Assembly (NCBI GenBank): GCA_900544105.1
Contig: UQUC01000004.1
Location: forward strand, 1-59,441
From: an uncultured Oscillibacter sp.
GTDB taxonomy: Bacteria; Bacillota; Clostridia; Oscillospirales; Oscillospiraceae
Length of the DNA: 59,441 bases
Direction: 5' to 3'
Shown: positions 16,934-24,324 of the stretch, piece by piece
Layout: every line of letters starts with the position of its first letter
Position numbering within the stretch: the stretch's first letter is position 1
Made by a program: the position numbers and the translations under genes
The notes under the pieces: generated by a model
What the model was told of the DNA's origin: nothing
Databases searched by the model: none
The model's input: only the letters and a program-made list of their open reading frames with translations

Positions 16934-18073
16934 TTACTCCATATTCAATAATATTCTTGCCCGTTTCTGCACCTGCCGCTCCATCATCCGCAATCTTTTT
17001 TCGGGCAGGTTATAGCGCGGGTGCTTCTTAAACTTGAAGTTCAGCAGATGCCGCAGCTTCTCGCGCAGCTCAGGCGTCAGGATACTTGCCGACGTGCCAA
17101 GGAAATCATCATATGTGCTGGGGTAGAGCGTTTCAATATATTCCTCCAGCGCGGCCTCGTCTGTCCATGTGTCTGCGCCTGCATAATTGAACAGTGAATT
17201 GCCATGGTCAAACAGGGGAGCAGGGGCGGCGATGGTATTCGTCCGGTTATCGATCATCACACCAAAGTTTCCAAAATGGCGGTCAACATTGCAAATCACT
17301 GCATCGAACACCAGCATTTCGTTCAGTGCATTAACGAACTCGGCTCCCAGCTTTTCGTAGTATGCTTTCACGGCCTTTATACCGCCCTTAGAAACAAGCT
17401 GACCGATAGGGAGGTAGGCATACTCTTTACTGGTAAAAAGCTCACAGGTGGAGCAGAGAACGCCTTTCCAACGGGATAAGCCGTAGGGGATCGCGTGAAC
17501 GCCCATGACGGCGGCGATTTGTGCGGCGTAAAACTCAGAGTATGGCTCGTTGCCGGTATTGGCCGCGCCCTCCGTACCGCCCTTATAGAGATACACCTTA
17601 CCGCCGATGCGCCGCCAGCATTTGCGGAGCATTCCGTTGGTGGTAAACTCCGGGCTGGAGAGTAGGGAAGTGCGGACGCTGCTGCCATAGCCGGTAAAGG
17701 CAAGTTCGGCCAGAACATTGCTGAATGGGTTGTCGTAGAGATTTACCTTGCCGAAAGAAGCGGTGTCACCGTCCTCGACGACCCAATAGCAATCGTTAAG
17801 GGATAGTCCTTTACAAACGCTGATAATACCGAGCGGACGGTTGAGGTTTAAGCCGCATTTTGCCAAAAGGCTATGGACATAGGCGCGATTCTTCGGGATC
17901 GTGCGGCGGCGCAGCCAGCGGCTTACTCCCTCCGGCGTCAGCGTCAGATCAAGCGGCAGCAATGCCGCTTTTTCTTCATTTGTCCAAAGAATTTGGATCT
18001 CCGGCTCACTGGTATCCGTCGTTGCGGAGAATTTAACGAGCGGTTCATCGAACTGCTTTAAAATATAGTTCAT
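16934..18073 (-). CDS. HipA-like kinase domain protein (single-chain form)
   Basis: A 379-residue protein. Residues about 45-100 form a domain (SRWLRRRTIPKNRAYVHSLL, then RPLGIISVCKGLSLND) that is homologous to the C-terminal part of the AbrB-like protein at 3633-4187. The kinase core follows, with VICNVDRHFGNFGVM near residue 262 and PAPLFDHGNSLF about 20 residues later (DHG in place of DFG). GAGGAGG lies upstream of ATG 18073. It is preceded by the HTH-AAA gene 20 bp upstream and may share a transcript with it. Probably a protein kinase of a toxin or sensor type; substrate unknown. Confidence 0.72.
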   Translation of the reverse strand: MNYILKQFDEPLVKFSATTDTSEPEIQILWTNEEKAALLPLDLTLTPEGVSRWLRRRTIPKNRAYVHSLLAKCGLNLNRPLGIISVCKGLSLNDCYWVVEDGDTASFGKVNLYDNPFSNVLAELAFTGYGSSVRTSLLSSPEFTTNGMLRKCWRRIGGKVYLYKGGTEGAANTGNEPYSEFYAAQIAAVMGVHAIPYGLSRWKGVLCSTCELFTSKEYAYLPIGQLVSKGGIKAVKAYYEKLGAEFVNALNEMLVFDAVICNVDRHFGNFGVMIDNRTNTIAAPAPLFDHGNSLFNYAGADTWTDEAALEEYIETLYPSTYDDFLGTSASILTPELREKLRHLLNFKFKKHPRYNLPEKRLRMMERQVQKRARILLNME

Positions 18074-18092
18074 GATAAATCCTCCTCAAAAG

Positions 18093-19829
18093 TTACTTCA
18101 GACCACACAGAAAATTTTCTACATTCAAATACTGAACACCCTCAGCAAACGTATCTTTTCCGCGATAAAGAACGAATTTACCGCTGATCGGGCCAAAGCG
18201 TTTTTCAACGATTTGGCATTTCTCTGCATCACGCAGATGAAGTGTCTGCTTTTCGTTGGCCTCGGTGCTGTGCTTGATTTCATAGATGCGGCAATTTTGA
18301 CTCGCTTTATCGTAAATCACCATGTCAAACTCGCCGCCGGCATCGAACTTGAATTTGAACGCTTCCATCGTACTGGGCGCGGTTTTGCGGACTTCCAGCA
18401 GAACAATGTCCTCCAGCATCCGGCCCTTTACATCGTCCAGAATCTTTCCTGTGATATATGCCTTATCTGCTTCGGAAATCGATGCGAAATAGGCATCCTG
18501 CATCAAGGAGTAGACTAAAGCCTTTGCGATGGCATAGCGCATACCGGGCTGGGAAAAGACGATATGCTCCGCCTGCTTACCGCTTTCGTACCGTTCCGGA
18601 CAGTTGACGATCAGATCCAGCATAAGCAGATACTTCTTCACTTTGTCGATATGCTCCTGCGTGATCGGGACGGTTGTTTCACTCTTTTCCTTGACCTCAA
18701 TGATGGCCTTTAATCGCTCCAATATTTGCTTTTCATTGACATCATAGAGAACGGTCGCCCGTTCCGCAGGGAGATCATGTAAAAGCAGTTCCTTTGCGGA
18801 GCCAAAATCATGGGACTTAAATTCGTCCTCTACCACGCGCAGCACAAAGCGGTGGTTCATGTGCTGCACAATGCGATTGATGACGTTGGTCAGCTCACCT
18901 TTTTCGTAAAGTTCCCGCAGTTGATTGAAATATTCACCGTAATGGTCATTTTTCAGCGTGTGCTGAATGTTACGGCTGATGGCGGTATCAATATACTTCC
19001 GTGTGCTTTCGTCATCCCGAAACGCGACCTCGTCAAAGGCGGCATCCGGATCGTCAAAGCTCATATTTTCCATTTTCAGCGTTCCGCCGTATTCAATATA
19101 AGAATCGACAGAACAGATGTTCAGGAGCCGCGCATACTCCCGAAAGGGAATAAAAGAGGTGTGGATCGTCACGCTTCTGTCGTACAGTTCATCGCGGTTC
19201 GCCATAGCGAAACCAAGAGAGTCCGTACCGGAAACAACGATTTTCATGCCCATCATGCTGAACACATCGGAAAGCACGGCAGCGGTGTCGATGAAGTCGC
19301 TCAGGAGCGTAATTTCATCAATAAACACATACCGATAGCCCAATTCAAACAGAGCTTTCAAGTCCTTTGTCAGCCGTGACATATCATCGGTGGTCTGCAC
19401 CTTGATGTAGGCCGTTTTTTCTATGGGCAGTTCGGAAAGCATTTGAAACAGAAGTGTTGTCTTTCCGGTCCGGCGGAGACCGTATAAAATACAGATTTTC
19501 CCATCGTAGGAGCCGGTCACAAACTTCTGTAAGATGCTGAAACAGTCCCGCTTGCCGTATTTTGCCACGCTGTTTGCCAACGCCTGCAAGCCCGCACTCG
19601 TGACAACATTCGTGTAAAACTCAGGCGTTTGTGAGGATACAGTGGCCGTAACAACAGGCTGACCATAGATTTCCAACTTTTGATAAATCGCATGGTATCT
19701 GGCCGTGTTTGCTTTTGCGGCATCGTTTTCGTAATTCTGATAGTTGCGCGTGGACATACCGAGGTATTCCGCACATTGGGCCTGATTCAACCCTTTTGAA
19801 ATACGCAATTCTTTTAAGGTCACACTCAT
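18093..19829 (-). CDS. HTH-AAA ATPase with C-terminal PD-(D/E)XK nuclease-like domain
   Basis: A 578-residue protein. Residues 1-55 form an XRE-type helix-turn-helix (LKELRISKGLNQAQCAEYLG), followed by an AAA domain with Walker A GLRRTGKTT (117-125) and Walker B YVFIDEI (about 169). The C-terminal part has GGEFDMVIYD then CRIYEIKHS, which looks like a PD-(D/E)XK core. The AAA_14/DUF4143 family has this ATPase plus nuclease-like layout without the fused HTH. ATG 19829 is chosen over the preceding GTG because AAAGG is 7 bp away. Function unknown; a defence role is suggested only by its neighbours. Confidence 0.7.
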   Translation of the reverse strand: MSVTLKELRISKGLNQAQCAEYLGMSTRNYQNYENDAAKANTARYHAIYQKLEIYGQPVVTATVSSQTPEFYTNVVTSAGLQALANSVAKYGKRDCFSILQKFVTGSYDGKICILYGLRRTGKTTLLFQMLSELPIEKTAYIKVQTTDDMSRLTKDLKALFELGYRYVFIDEITLLSDFIDTAAVLSDVFSMMGMKIVVSGTDSLGFAMANRDELYDRSVTIHTSFIPFREYARLLNICSVDSYIEYGGTLKMENMSFDDPDAAFDEVAFRDDESTRKYIDTAISRNIQHTLKNDHYGEYFNQLRELYEKGELTNVINRIVQHMNHRFVLRVVEDEFKSHDFGSAKELLLHDLPAERATVLYDVNEKQILERLKAIIEVKEKSETTVPITQEHIDKVKKYLLMLDLIVNCPERYESGKQAEHIVFSQPGMRYAIAKALVYSLMQDAYFASISEADKAYITGKILDDVKGRMLEDIVLLEVRKTAPSTMEAFKFKFDAGGEFDMVIYDKASQNCRIYEIKHSTEANEKQTLHLRDAEKCQIVEKRFGPISGKFVLYRGKDTFAEGVQYLNVENFLCGLK

Positions 19830-19905
19830 CACCTCGCCTTTATTATATCACAGTATACGCAAAGGACAAGAAAAATACGCAAATATTTCGCATTTTCTTC
19901 GTCTA

Positions 19906-20907
19906 TTATTCGCCTTTCTTCTTAGGGAGCTGTGTGAGGGCGTCCAATTCCTCGTAGGTCAATTCGCCGTTCACATAGCGGTTTCGTGCATTCTCCGCTT
20001 GTGCTTTCCAGATTTGAAATGCGGCATCTGTGTAAATGGCCGGAGTACGGCGAACACGCATATCATAGGTTTTGATCCGCTGCCGGATGAGCTTTAAGCC
20101 ATCATCGGCAGCGATTTTCTTTTCATGCTTCTCTTTGACTGCGAGTTCTTTGCAGCTTTTTCCGGTATCACCGACTGACCGATCACAATAAAGAGCTTTG
20201 GAAGAGAACGGGATAAAGTAACGATGACAATATTCACACTTTTTCAATTCAATTCCTTGCTCGACCATCTCCAGCAGTTCTGTCAGCAGCGTCGCGCCCA
20301 AATCGTCCGAGCCCTCGATGCGGGCAAACCGGACGGACTTTGGTGGCGTCGAAATGCGGTCTGCCGCCAACACCGGATCAAAATTCTGCTCATCTACATA
20401 CAGCTTTCGTTCTGCGCGCATCTTCAGGTCCAAACCGGCGATCGCTGTGGCAGCTTGAAAATCGCGGCTCATATAGAGCGCCAAACGCTGCTTGGTGCTC
20501 AACTTAGATCTGTCCGGCACGAGCACGGCATCTGCAAAGGCGGAAAGTTCCTTTTGCAGTTTCTCAAAACCTTCCAAGCGTTCATCAAGCACGTCTGCCA
20601 GCTTTTCTTCAAAAAAGAGGGACTGCACAAAGCGTTCCCCGAAAGGATGGATCGCGCTCAGCGCATTTTTGATCTCGGTAATGGCTTGATTTTCCATCAT
20701 GGGCGTTGTTCGCACCAGTAATTTCGCCCGTAAAGAAGCGAAATCTGTGGACAAAAAGGCAATAAGGGTTGTCCCGAGACGATATTCCACGGGCTTGAAA
20801 TCCGTTTCTACATATTCCTTTTTGGGGCCAAAACTCAAGCAATACAAGGCTCTCAAGGCTTTTCCTCCATTCGTGGACACAGCTGTGCAATGCGTGTGGT
20901 ATATCAT
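19906..20907 (-). CDS. Zinc-ribbon protein, DUF6076-like
   Basis: A protein of about 333 residues with no recognised catalytic domain in its first two thirds. Near residue 235 it has a zinc ribbon: KKCEYCHRYFIP followed by YCDR and a further Cys in GKSCKE. This pattern is shared by the DUF6076 family common in clostridial integrative elements. The C-terminus is helical and basic. The start at 20907 is the best Met before conserved-looking sequence, but no clear ribosome binding site is present. Perhaps a nucleic-acid-binding regulator. Confidence 0.5.
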   Translation of the reverse strand: MIYHTHCTAVSTNGGKALRALYCLSFGPKKEYVETDFKPVEYRLGTTLIAFLSTDFASLRAKLLVRTTPMMENQAITEIKNALSAIHPFGERFVQSLFFEEKLADVLDERLEGFEKLQKELSAFADAVLVPDRSKLSTKQRLALYMSRDFQAATAIAGLDLKMRAERKLYVDEQNFDPVLAADRISTPPKSVRFARIEGSDDLGATLLTELLEMVEQGIELKKCEYCHRYFIPFSSKALYCDRSVGDTGKSCKELAVKEKHEKKIAADDGLKLIRQRIKTYDMRVRRTPAIYTDAAFQIWKAQAENARNRYVNGELTYEELDALTQLPKKKGE

Positions 20908-20961
20908 TTGTAACGCAATTAGTTTACCACATATTGAAATCTCCGTCAACGCTTGCTATCA

Positions 20962-21006
20962 TTTTTGTGGAAGTTGAAATTCAGCACAAACGATCTTCCA
21001 CAAAAA
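20962..21006. repeat. 12-bp inverted repeat upstream of the zinc-ribbon gene
   Basis: TTTTTGTGGAAG (20962-20973) and its exact complement (20995-21006) flank a 21-bp loop. It is centred about 75 bp before the zinc-ribbon start and could be an operator. The stretch 20908-21178 otherwise contains no gene I can support. Confidence 0.6.
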
Positions 21007-21178
21007 TGAATGACCGCCGGAGCGTTTCTCTTTCGGGGAAGCAGGCCATGACCGTCAATGACGCGAGCGTGCCAAGGAACAGAAATCGAGTTTCCGTCAG
21101 GCAGGAAACCGCTTCTGGGAAAACGGCAGCAAGTTCTGAAGTCTCTCCGCATAATCTCCAAGGAAGGGAGGGGGCAGG

Positions 21179-21364
21179 ATGGCAAGCAAGCCGGAACTTT
21201 TACAATATCAAGCGGCAGACGAGATCGGGCAGGACTTTCTTCTCGCGTACCAGCGAGCCGTCCTGCTCGCCTTACAGCAGCAAGGTGTCCTCAATGAAAC
21301 GCAGTTTAAAGACTGCGTACAGAAATTGGAGAAATATACACGAATGAATGGAGGAAATGAATAA
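21179..21364 (+). CDS. SHOCT-like small protein
   Basis: A 61-residue protein with ADEIGQDFLLAYQRAVLLAL and a C-terminal SHOCT-like helix pair (QQGVLNETQFKDCVQKLEKY). Short proteins of this type often precede serine recombinases in clostridial elements. GGGAGGGGG precedes ATG 21179, and its TAA overlaps the ATG of the next gene (TAATG), so the two are coupled. Role unknown. Confidence 0.6.
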   Translation: MASKPELLQYQAADEIGQDFLLAYQRAVLLALQQQGVLNETQFKDCVQKLEKYTRMNGGNE

Positions 21365-21822
21365 TGTTAAAAGCAGCATTCTATCAGGTAGAACAGTGCC
21401 AAGAACCGCCAGAGGAAATCAGAGCAGAAATGCAGGAATTCGCCGCTGATGTTGGGTTGGGATTCCATGCGTTTTACATGGATTCTCCAAAGCCGTGGTA
21501 TCTTTCCGAGCCCAGCAGCGTACTTCGGAAAATGGTGGAGGATGCGTCTGAACGAAAATTTGACATTCTGATTATCGAGCGGATGTCGGATTTTACAAAC
21601 TGTTGTATGGACGCACAGAAGGTGCTTCGGGCGATGAAAAAGCAAGGTGTCCGGATTTTTTACTGGAACGAACATATGCTTGAACTTGATGAGTACACCG
21701 ATGAACCGACTTCCCAACTGCAAACCCATCTCATTATAGAAAATATCGCTCGGCAGGAAGAACTTCGGAAAATGAAGAATATTTTACGTTGGCAATTTAG
21801 TTCTCACGAAGCAACACAGTGA
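21364..21822 (+). CDS. Resolvase-like protein lacking the catalytic serine
   Basis: A 152-residue protein whose fold pattern follows the N-terminal catalytic domain of serine recombinases: KFDILIIERMSDFTN, LRAMKKQGVRIFYWNE, then a long helix from about residue 110. Aligned from Met 1 with the recombinase encoded 100 bp downstream, the nucleophile Ser11 is Gln and Arg9 is Val. It ends where the DNA-binding region would begin. It is therefore not a recombinase itself but could form heteromers with the active enzyme and influence direction or timing. Located between a SHOCT-like ORF and the recombinase. Confidence 0.6.
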   Translation: MLKAAFYQVEQCQEPPEEIRAEMQEFAADVGLGFHAFYMDSPKPWYLSEPSSVLRKMVEDASERKFDILIIERMSDFTNCCMDAQKVLRAMKKQGVRIFYWNEHMLELDEYTDEPTSQLQTHLIIENIARQEELRKMKNILRWQFSSHEATQ

Positions 21823-21930
21823 AATATCTTTTGCAATCAATAAGCTGTAAAGCAATAGTGCCTTTCAGTTTCCGCACAGTTGCAAAGGCATGTGATTCGC
21901 CGTATGATACCACGAAAAGGAGGAGTTTTT

Positions 21931-23568
21931 ATGTTACAAGTAGCAGCGTATTGTCGCGTATCCACGGATAAGGAAGACCAGGCAAATTCCTTTGAAGCGC
22001 AGCAGCGGTATTTCCGCGAGTACATCCAGCGCCAGCCGGATTGGGAGTTGCAAGGCATCTATGCTGACGAAGGATTTTCCGGCACATCGACCAACAAGCG
22101 TGTGGAGTTCAATAAAATGCTCCACGCGGCGGAGCTGGGGCAGATCGACCTGATCGTGACCAAGGAGGTCAGCCGTTTCACCCGCAACACGGTGGACGCC
22201 CTGCAAATCACCCGCGAGCTGCGTCGGCGGGGCGTAGGCGTGCTGTTTCTCAATGACAGCCTGGATACCCGAACCAACGATGGGGAGCTGCGGCTGACGA
22301 TCATGAGTTCCTTCGCACAGGACGAAAGCCGAAGAACCTCTGAACGCTCCAAATGGGGGCAGATGCGCAGCATGGAGAAGGGTGTCGTTTTTGGCGGCTC
22401 GCTGCTGGGTTACGACGTGATCAGCGGCAAGATGACCGTCAACCCGGAGGGCGCGGAAGTTGTCCGGCTCATCTTTCATAAGTACCTGCAAGAGCGCAAA
22501 GGGTGCAGCACCATCGCGCGGGAACTGCGGGAGGCTGGGATTCTCAGCAGCAAGGGCAACTGCCTTTGGTCGTCTGCCACAGTGACAAAGATCCTGAAAA
22601 ATGAAAAATACTGCGGTGACCTGATCCAGAAAAAGACCTACACGCCGGACTATCTGACGCACGAAAAGAAGTACAACCACGGCAAGGAACCGCTGGTAGC
22701 GCTGAAAGACCACCATGAGGCCATCATCGACCGCGAAACGTGGCAGGCGGTGCAGCGGGAGCTGTCCCGCCGCAACCGTGCGACAGGCTGCGGCGGACAT
22801 GGCAACCGTTATCCGCTCTCAGGTAAAATTCGCTGCGGTGAGTGCGGCAAGAGCTTCTCCCACCGCACCAAAAAGCGGCAGGACGGAAGCTCCTATTATC
22901 GCTGGTGCTGCTTCACCGCCACCAACGAGGGCTTGCGGCGCACAGACGGCGCGGGAAATGTCATCGGATGCAGCGTTGGGCGGCAGATCCGGGATGACAT
23001 CGCCATGGACCTTCTGCGGCGTTCGGTGAACGACGTGACGCTGGATAAGAAAGCGATCATATCGAATCTCGCCCGCATTGTGGAAAGCGTTCTGACGTCC
23101 GGCGAGGACAGCGGTGAGCAGGAGCTGCGGCGGCTGGAGCTGGAGTTTGAAAAGCTGCAAGCCCGCAATGACACGATCCATGACCGCTTTTTCGACGAGA
23201 GCATCACCAAGGCTGACTATCAGCGGGCCAAAGCCCGCTGTGAAAGCGAAATGAACCGGGTGCAGGAGAAAATTGCCGCGATCAAACAGCGGCAGACGCT
23301 GAACACCGACACGCAGACCCTAAAACCGGACATTCGCACCGCCATCACGGGAATCATCAGCGGGCGCACGGCGGACGACAACTTTTACGGGCATCTCCTC
23401 CAGCAAATGACCGTGTACCGGGACGGCAGGGTAGAGGTGGCGCTCAATCTGCTGCCCGCCAAATGGGTCTATGTGCTGGACGGACTGGAAAAATACCGTG
23501 CCAAAATTGGGGGCCATGACGCTTCCTCTGTGCCGATATCCGTCAGCAGGCCCTTCAGCTCCGGATAG
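21931..23568 (+). CDS. Large serine recombinase (TnpX/TndX type)
   Basis: A 545-residue site-specific recombinase starting at ATG 21931 behind AAGGAGGAG. The resolvase domain has the nucleophile Ser11 in AAYCRVSTDKEDQANS, followed by GFSGTSTNKR and DLIVTKEVSRFTRN. A Recombinase domain follows (about residues 170-260), then a zinc ribbon (CGECGKSF ... CC) and a coiled-coil region near residues 390-450. It should excise or insert the element at the 14-bp core. The last ten residues are encoded by cotJC sequence beyond the core. After excision residue 535 would continue into 66 different residues ending at 979. Confidence 0.95.
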   Translation: MLQVAAYCRVSTDKEDQANSFEAQQRYFREYIQRQPDWELQGIYADEGFSGTSTNKRVEFNKMLHAAELGQIDLIVTKEVSRFTRNTVDALQITRELRRRGVGVLFLNDSLDTRTNDGELRLTIMSSFAQDESRRTSERSKWGQMRSMEKGVVFGGSLLGYDVISGKMTVNPEGAEVVRLIFHKYLQERKGCSTIARELREAGILSSKGNCLWSSATVTKILKNEKYCGDLIQKKTYTPDYLTHEKKYNHGKEPLVALKDHHEAIIDRETWQAVQRELSRRNRATGCGGHGNRYPLSGKIRCGECGKSFSHRTKKRQDGSSYYRWCCFTATNEGLRRTDGAGNVIGCSVGRQIRDDIAMDLLRRSVNDVTLDKKAIISNLARIVESVLTSGEDSGEQELRRLELEFEKLQARNDTIHDRFFDESITKADYQRAKARCESEMNRVQEKIAAIKQRQTLNTDTQTLKPDIRTAITGIISGRTADDNFYGHLLQQMTVYRDGRVEVALNLLPAKWVYVLDGLEKYRAKIGGHDASSVPISVSRPFSSG

Positions 23569-23717
23569 GGCATGGAGTAGCGCTGGGAAAGATAGCGCAG
23601 GGATGCGCCCAACTCGCCGTCGGGACCACCGTACTGGCTGATGATCGCCGCCGCCAATTTGGGGTTGGGTGTGGCGACCTTCACAGGATATTGCAGCTTT
23701 TTCTCATAAACAAACAT
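23469..23717 (-). CDS. cotJC: Spore coat protein CotJC, N-terminal segment (gene split by mobile element)
   Basis: Residues 1-65 match the CotJC N-terminus (MFVYEKKLQYPVKVATPNPK, QYGGPDGELGASLRYLSQRY and LLTDIGTEE). After codon 65, which ends exactly at the core base 23523, the frame enters the element and stops 17 codons later. The start ATG 23717 overlaps the TGA of the upstream cotJA-cotJB gene (TGATG) and has AGGAGG upstream. The rest of the gene lies at 355-765. As now arranged only an inactive fragment lacking the metal-site histidine can be made. Confidence 0.93.
   Translation of the reverse strand: MFVYEKKLQYPVKVATPNPKLAAAIISQYGGPDGELGASLRYLSQRYSMPYPELKGLLTDIGTEEASWPPILARYFSSPSST
23523..23536. 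repeat. Attachment-site core, right junction
   Basis: Exact copy of the 14-bp core at 766-779. It lies inside the overlapping ends of the recombinase gene (plus strand) and the cotJC N-terminal segment (minus strand). Confidence 0.88.
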
Positions 23718-24169
23718 CAGGCGTTTCCTCCTAACTCCCAGGGCCACGGGTCATTGAGCCAGGTGTAGCCGTCCTCCAGAACCAGTTCCGTGCTGTCCAG
23801 AGGGCCATATTTGGCGGTATACTTTTCCCGCCCCTCCTTGGCCAGCTTGATATAGGAGGCGTACAGCCCCAGAGCCTCCTGGTCCTGCGGGTGTGTATCC
23901 AGATAAAGATTCAGCTCCGTGACGGCAAAATCCAGGGCCATCAGTTCCACCAGTGCGGTGTTTGGCAGCTTGGTCCGGGCCTGAATAGCCGCCTTGAACG
24001 GCAGGTCCAGCCCCGGAAACAGGGTGCCGGTCTGCAAAGCCTCCGTCCGGCTGTATCGAATAGGATTATTGCTCTGCATGGGAATATATGGGAAAGCCAA
24101 CGCCGCACAGCCGGGCAGAGTACCCTGACCGACCTCGCAGGCTGCGGGCTTCACTTCGGGTTTTTCCAT
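23717..24169 (-). CDS. CotJA-CotJB fusion, spore coat protein
   Basis: A 150-residue protein that joins two coat proteins normally encoded by separate genes. Residues about 20-65 are CotJA-like (LAFPYIPMQ ... EALQTGTLFPGLDLPF) and residues about 68-149 are CotJB-like (LVELMALDFAVTELNLYLDT, then KYGPL and NDPWPWELGGN). AGGAGG lies upstream of ATG 24169. It is translationally coupled to cotJC through TGATG. CotJA/JB/JC interact in the mother-cell coat, so the fusion fixes two partners in equal amounts. Probably transcribed by a sporulation sigma factor, though I could not find a convincing promoter. Confidence 0.85.
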   Translation of the reverse strand: MEKPEVKPAACEVGQGTLPGCAALAFPYIPMQSNNPIRYSRTEALQTGTLFPGLDLPFKAAIQARTKLPNTALVELMALDFAVTELNLYLDTHPQDQEALGLYASYIKLAKEGREKYTAKYGPLDSTELVLEDGYTWLNDPWPWELGGNA

Positions 24170-24247
24170 AGCTTCGTGATCCCCTCCTTATTGAATAGCG
24201 CCCTTCGGCGCGTACCCCATCCTATGCGGAAGGGGCGAGTAGGGAAC

Positions 24248-24276
24248 TTGCTTTCCCGACGGAAAGCCGCTATAAT
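24248..24276 (+). promoter_or_regulatory. Promoter of cwlD-radA
   Basis: TTGCTT (24248-24253), 17-bp spacer and perfect TATAAT (24271-24276). A 7-bp inverted repeat GCTTTCC/GGAAAGC (24250-24256 and 24261-24267) covers the -35 box and spacer and could be an operator. Confidence 0.65.
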
Positions 24277-24324
24277 GACATATTGGATAAGCTGCGGTGC
24301 ATAGGTTGGGCCGAGGTGATGGGC

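Larger units (their letters stand above)
766..23536. mobile_element. 22.8-kb serine-recombinase element interrupting cotJC, carrying a type I-C CRISPR-Cas system
   Basis: The element is bounded by 14-bp direct repeats whose starts are 22,757 bp apart. It carries a large serine recombinase at the right end and parB, repA and mobC relics at the left end. There is no relaxase, type IV secretion or phage structural gene, so it cannot transfer itself by any gene I can see. The cargo is defence or toxin-antitoxin genes: AbrB/HipA-like, MntA-HepT, Fic, CRISPR-Cas I-C, a second HipA-like kinase and an HTH-AAA protein. The two halves of cotJC at its borders show where it entered. Its insertion in a sporulation gene, with frame restored on excision, is skin-like. 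Whether it excises during sporulation is inference. Confidence 0.92.

Noticed and set aside
20934..21347. 137-codon plus-strand frame before the SHOCT-like gene
   Set aside because: Low-complexity, Ser/Arg-rich, no ribosome binding site, and overlaps the better supported SHOCT-like ORF in another frame.
21823..21930. Possible mother-cell (sigma-E or sigma-K) promoter before the recombinase
   Set aside because: Some CAT-A type matches exist but no -35/-10 pair with acceptable spacing could be defended.
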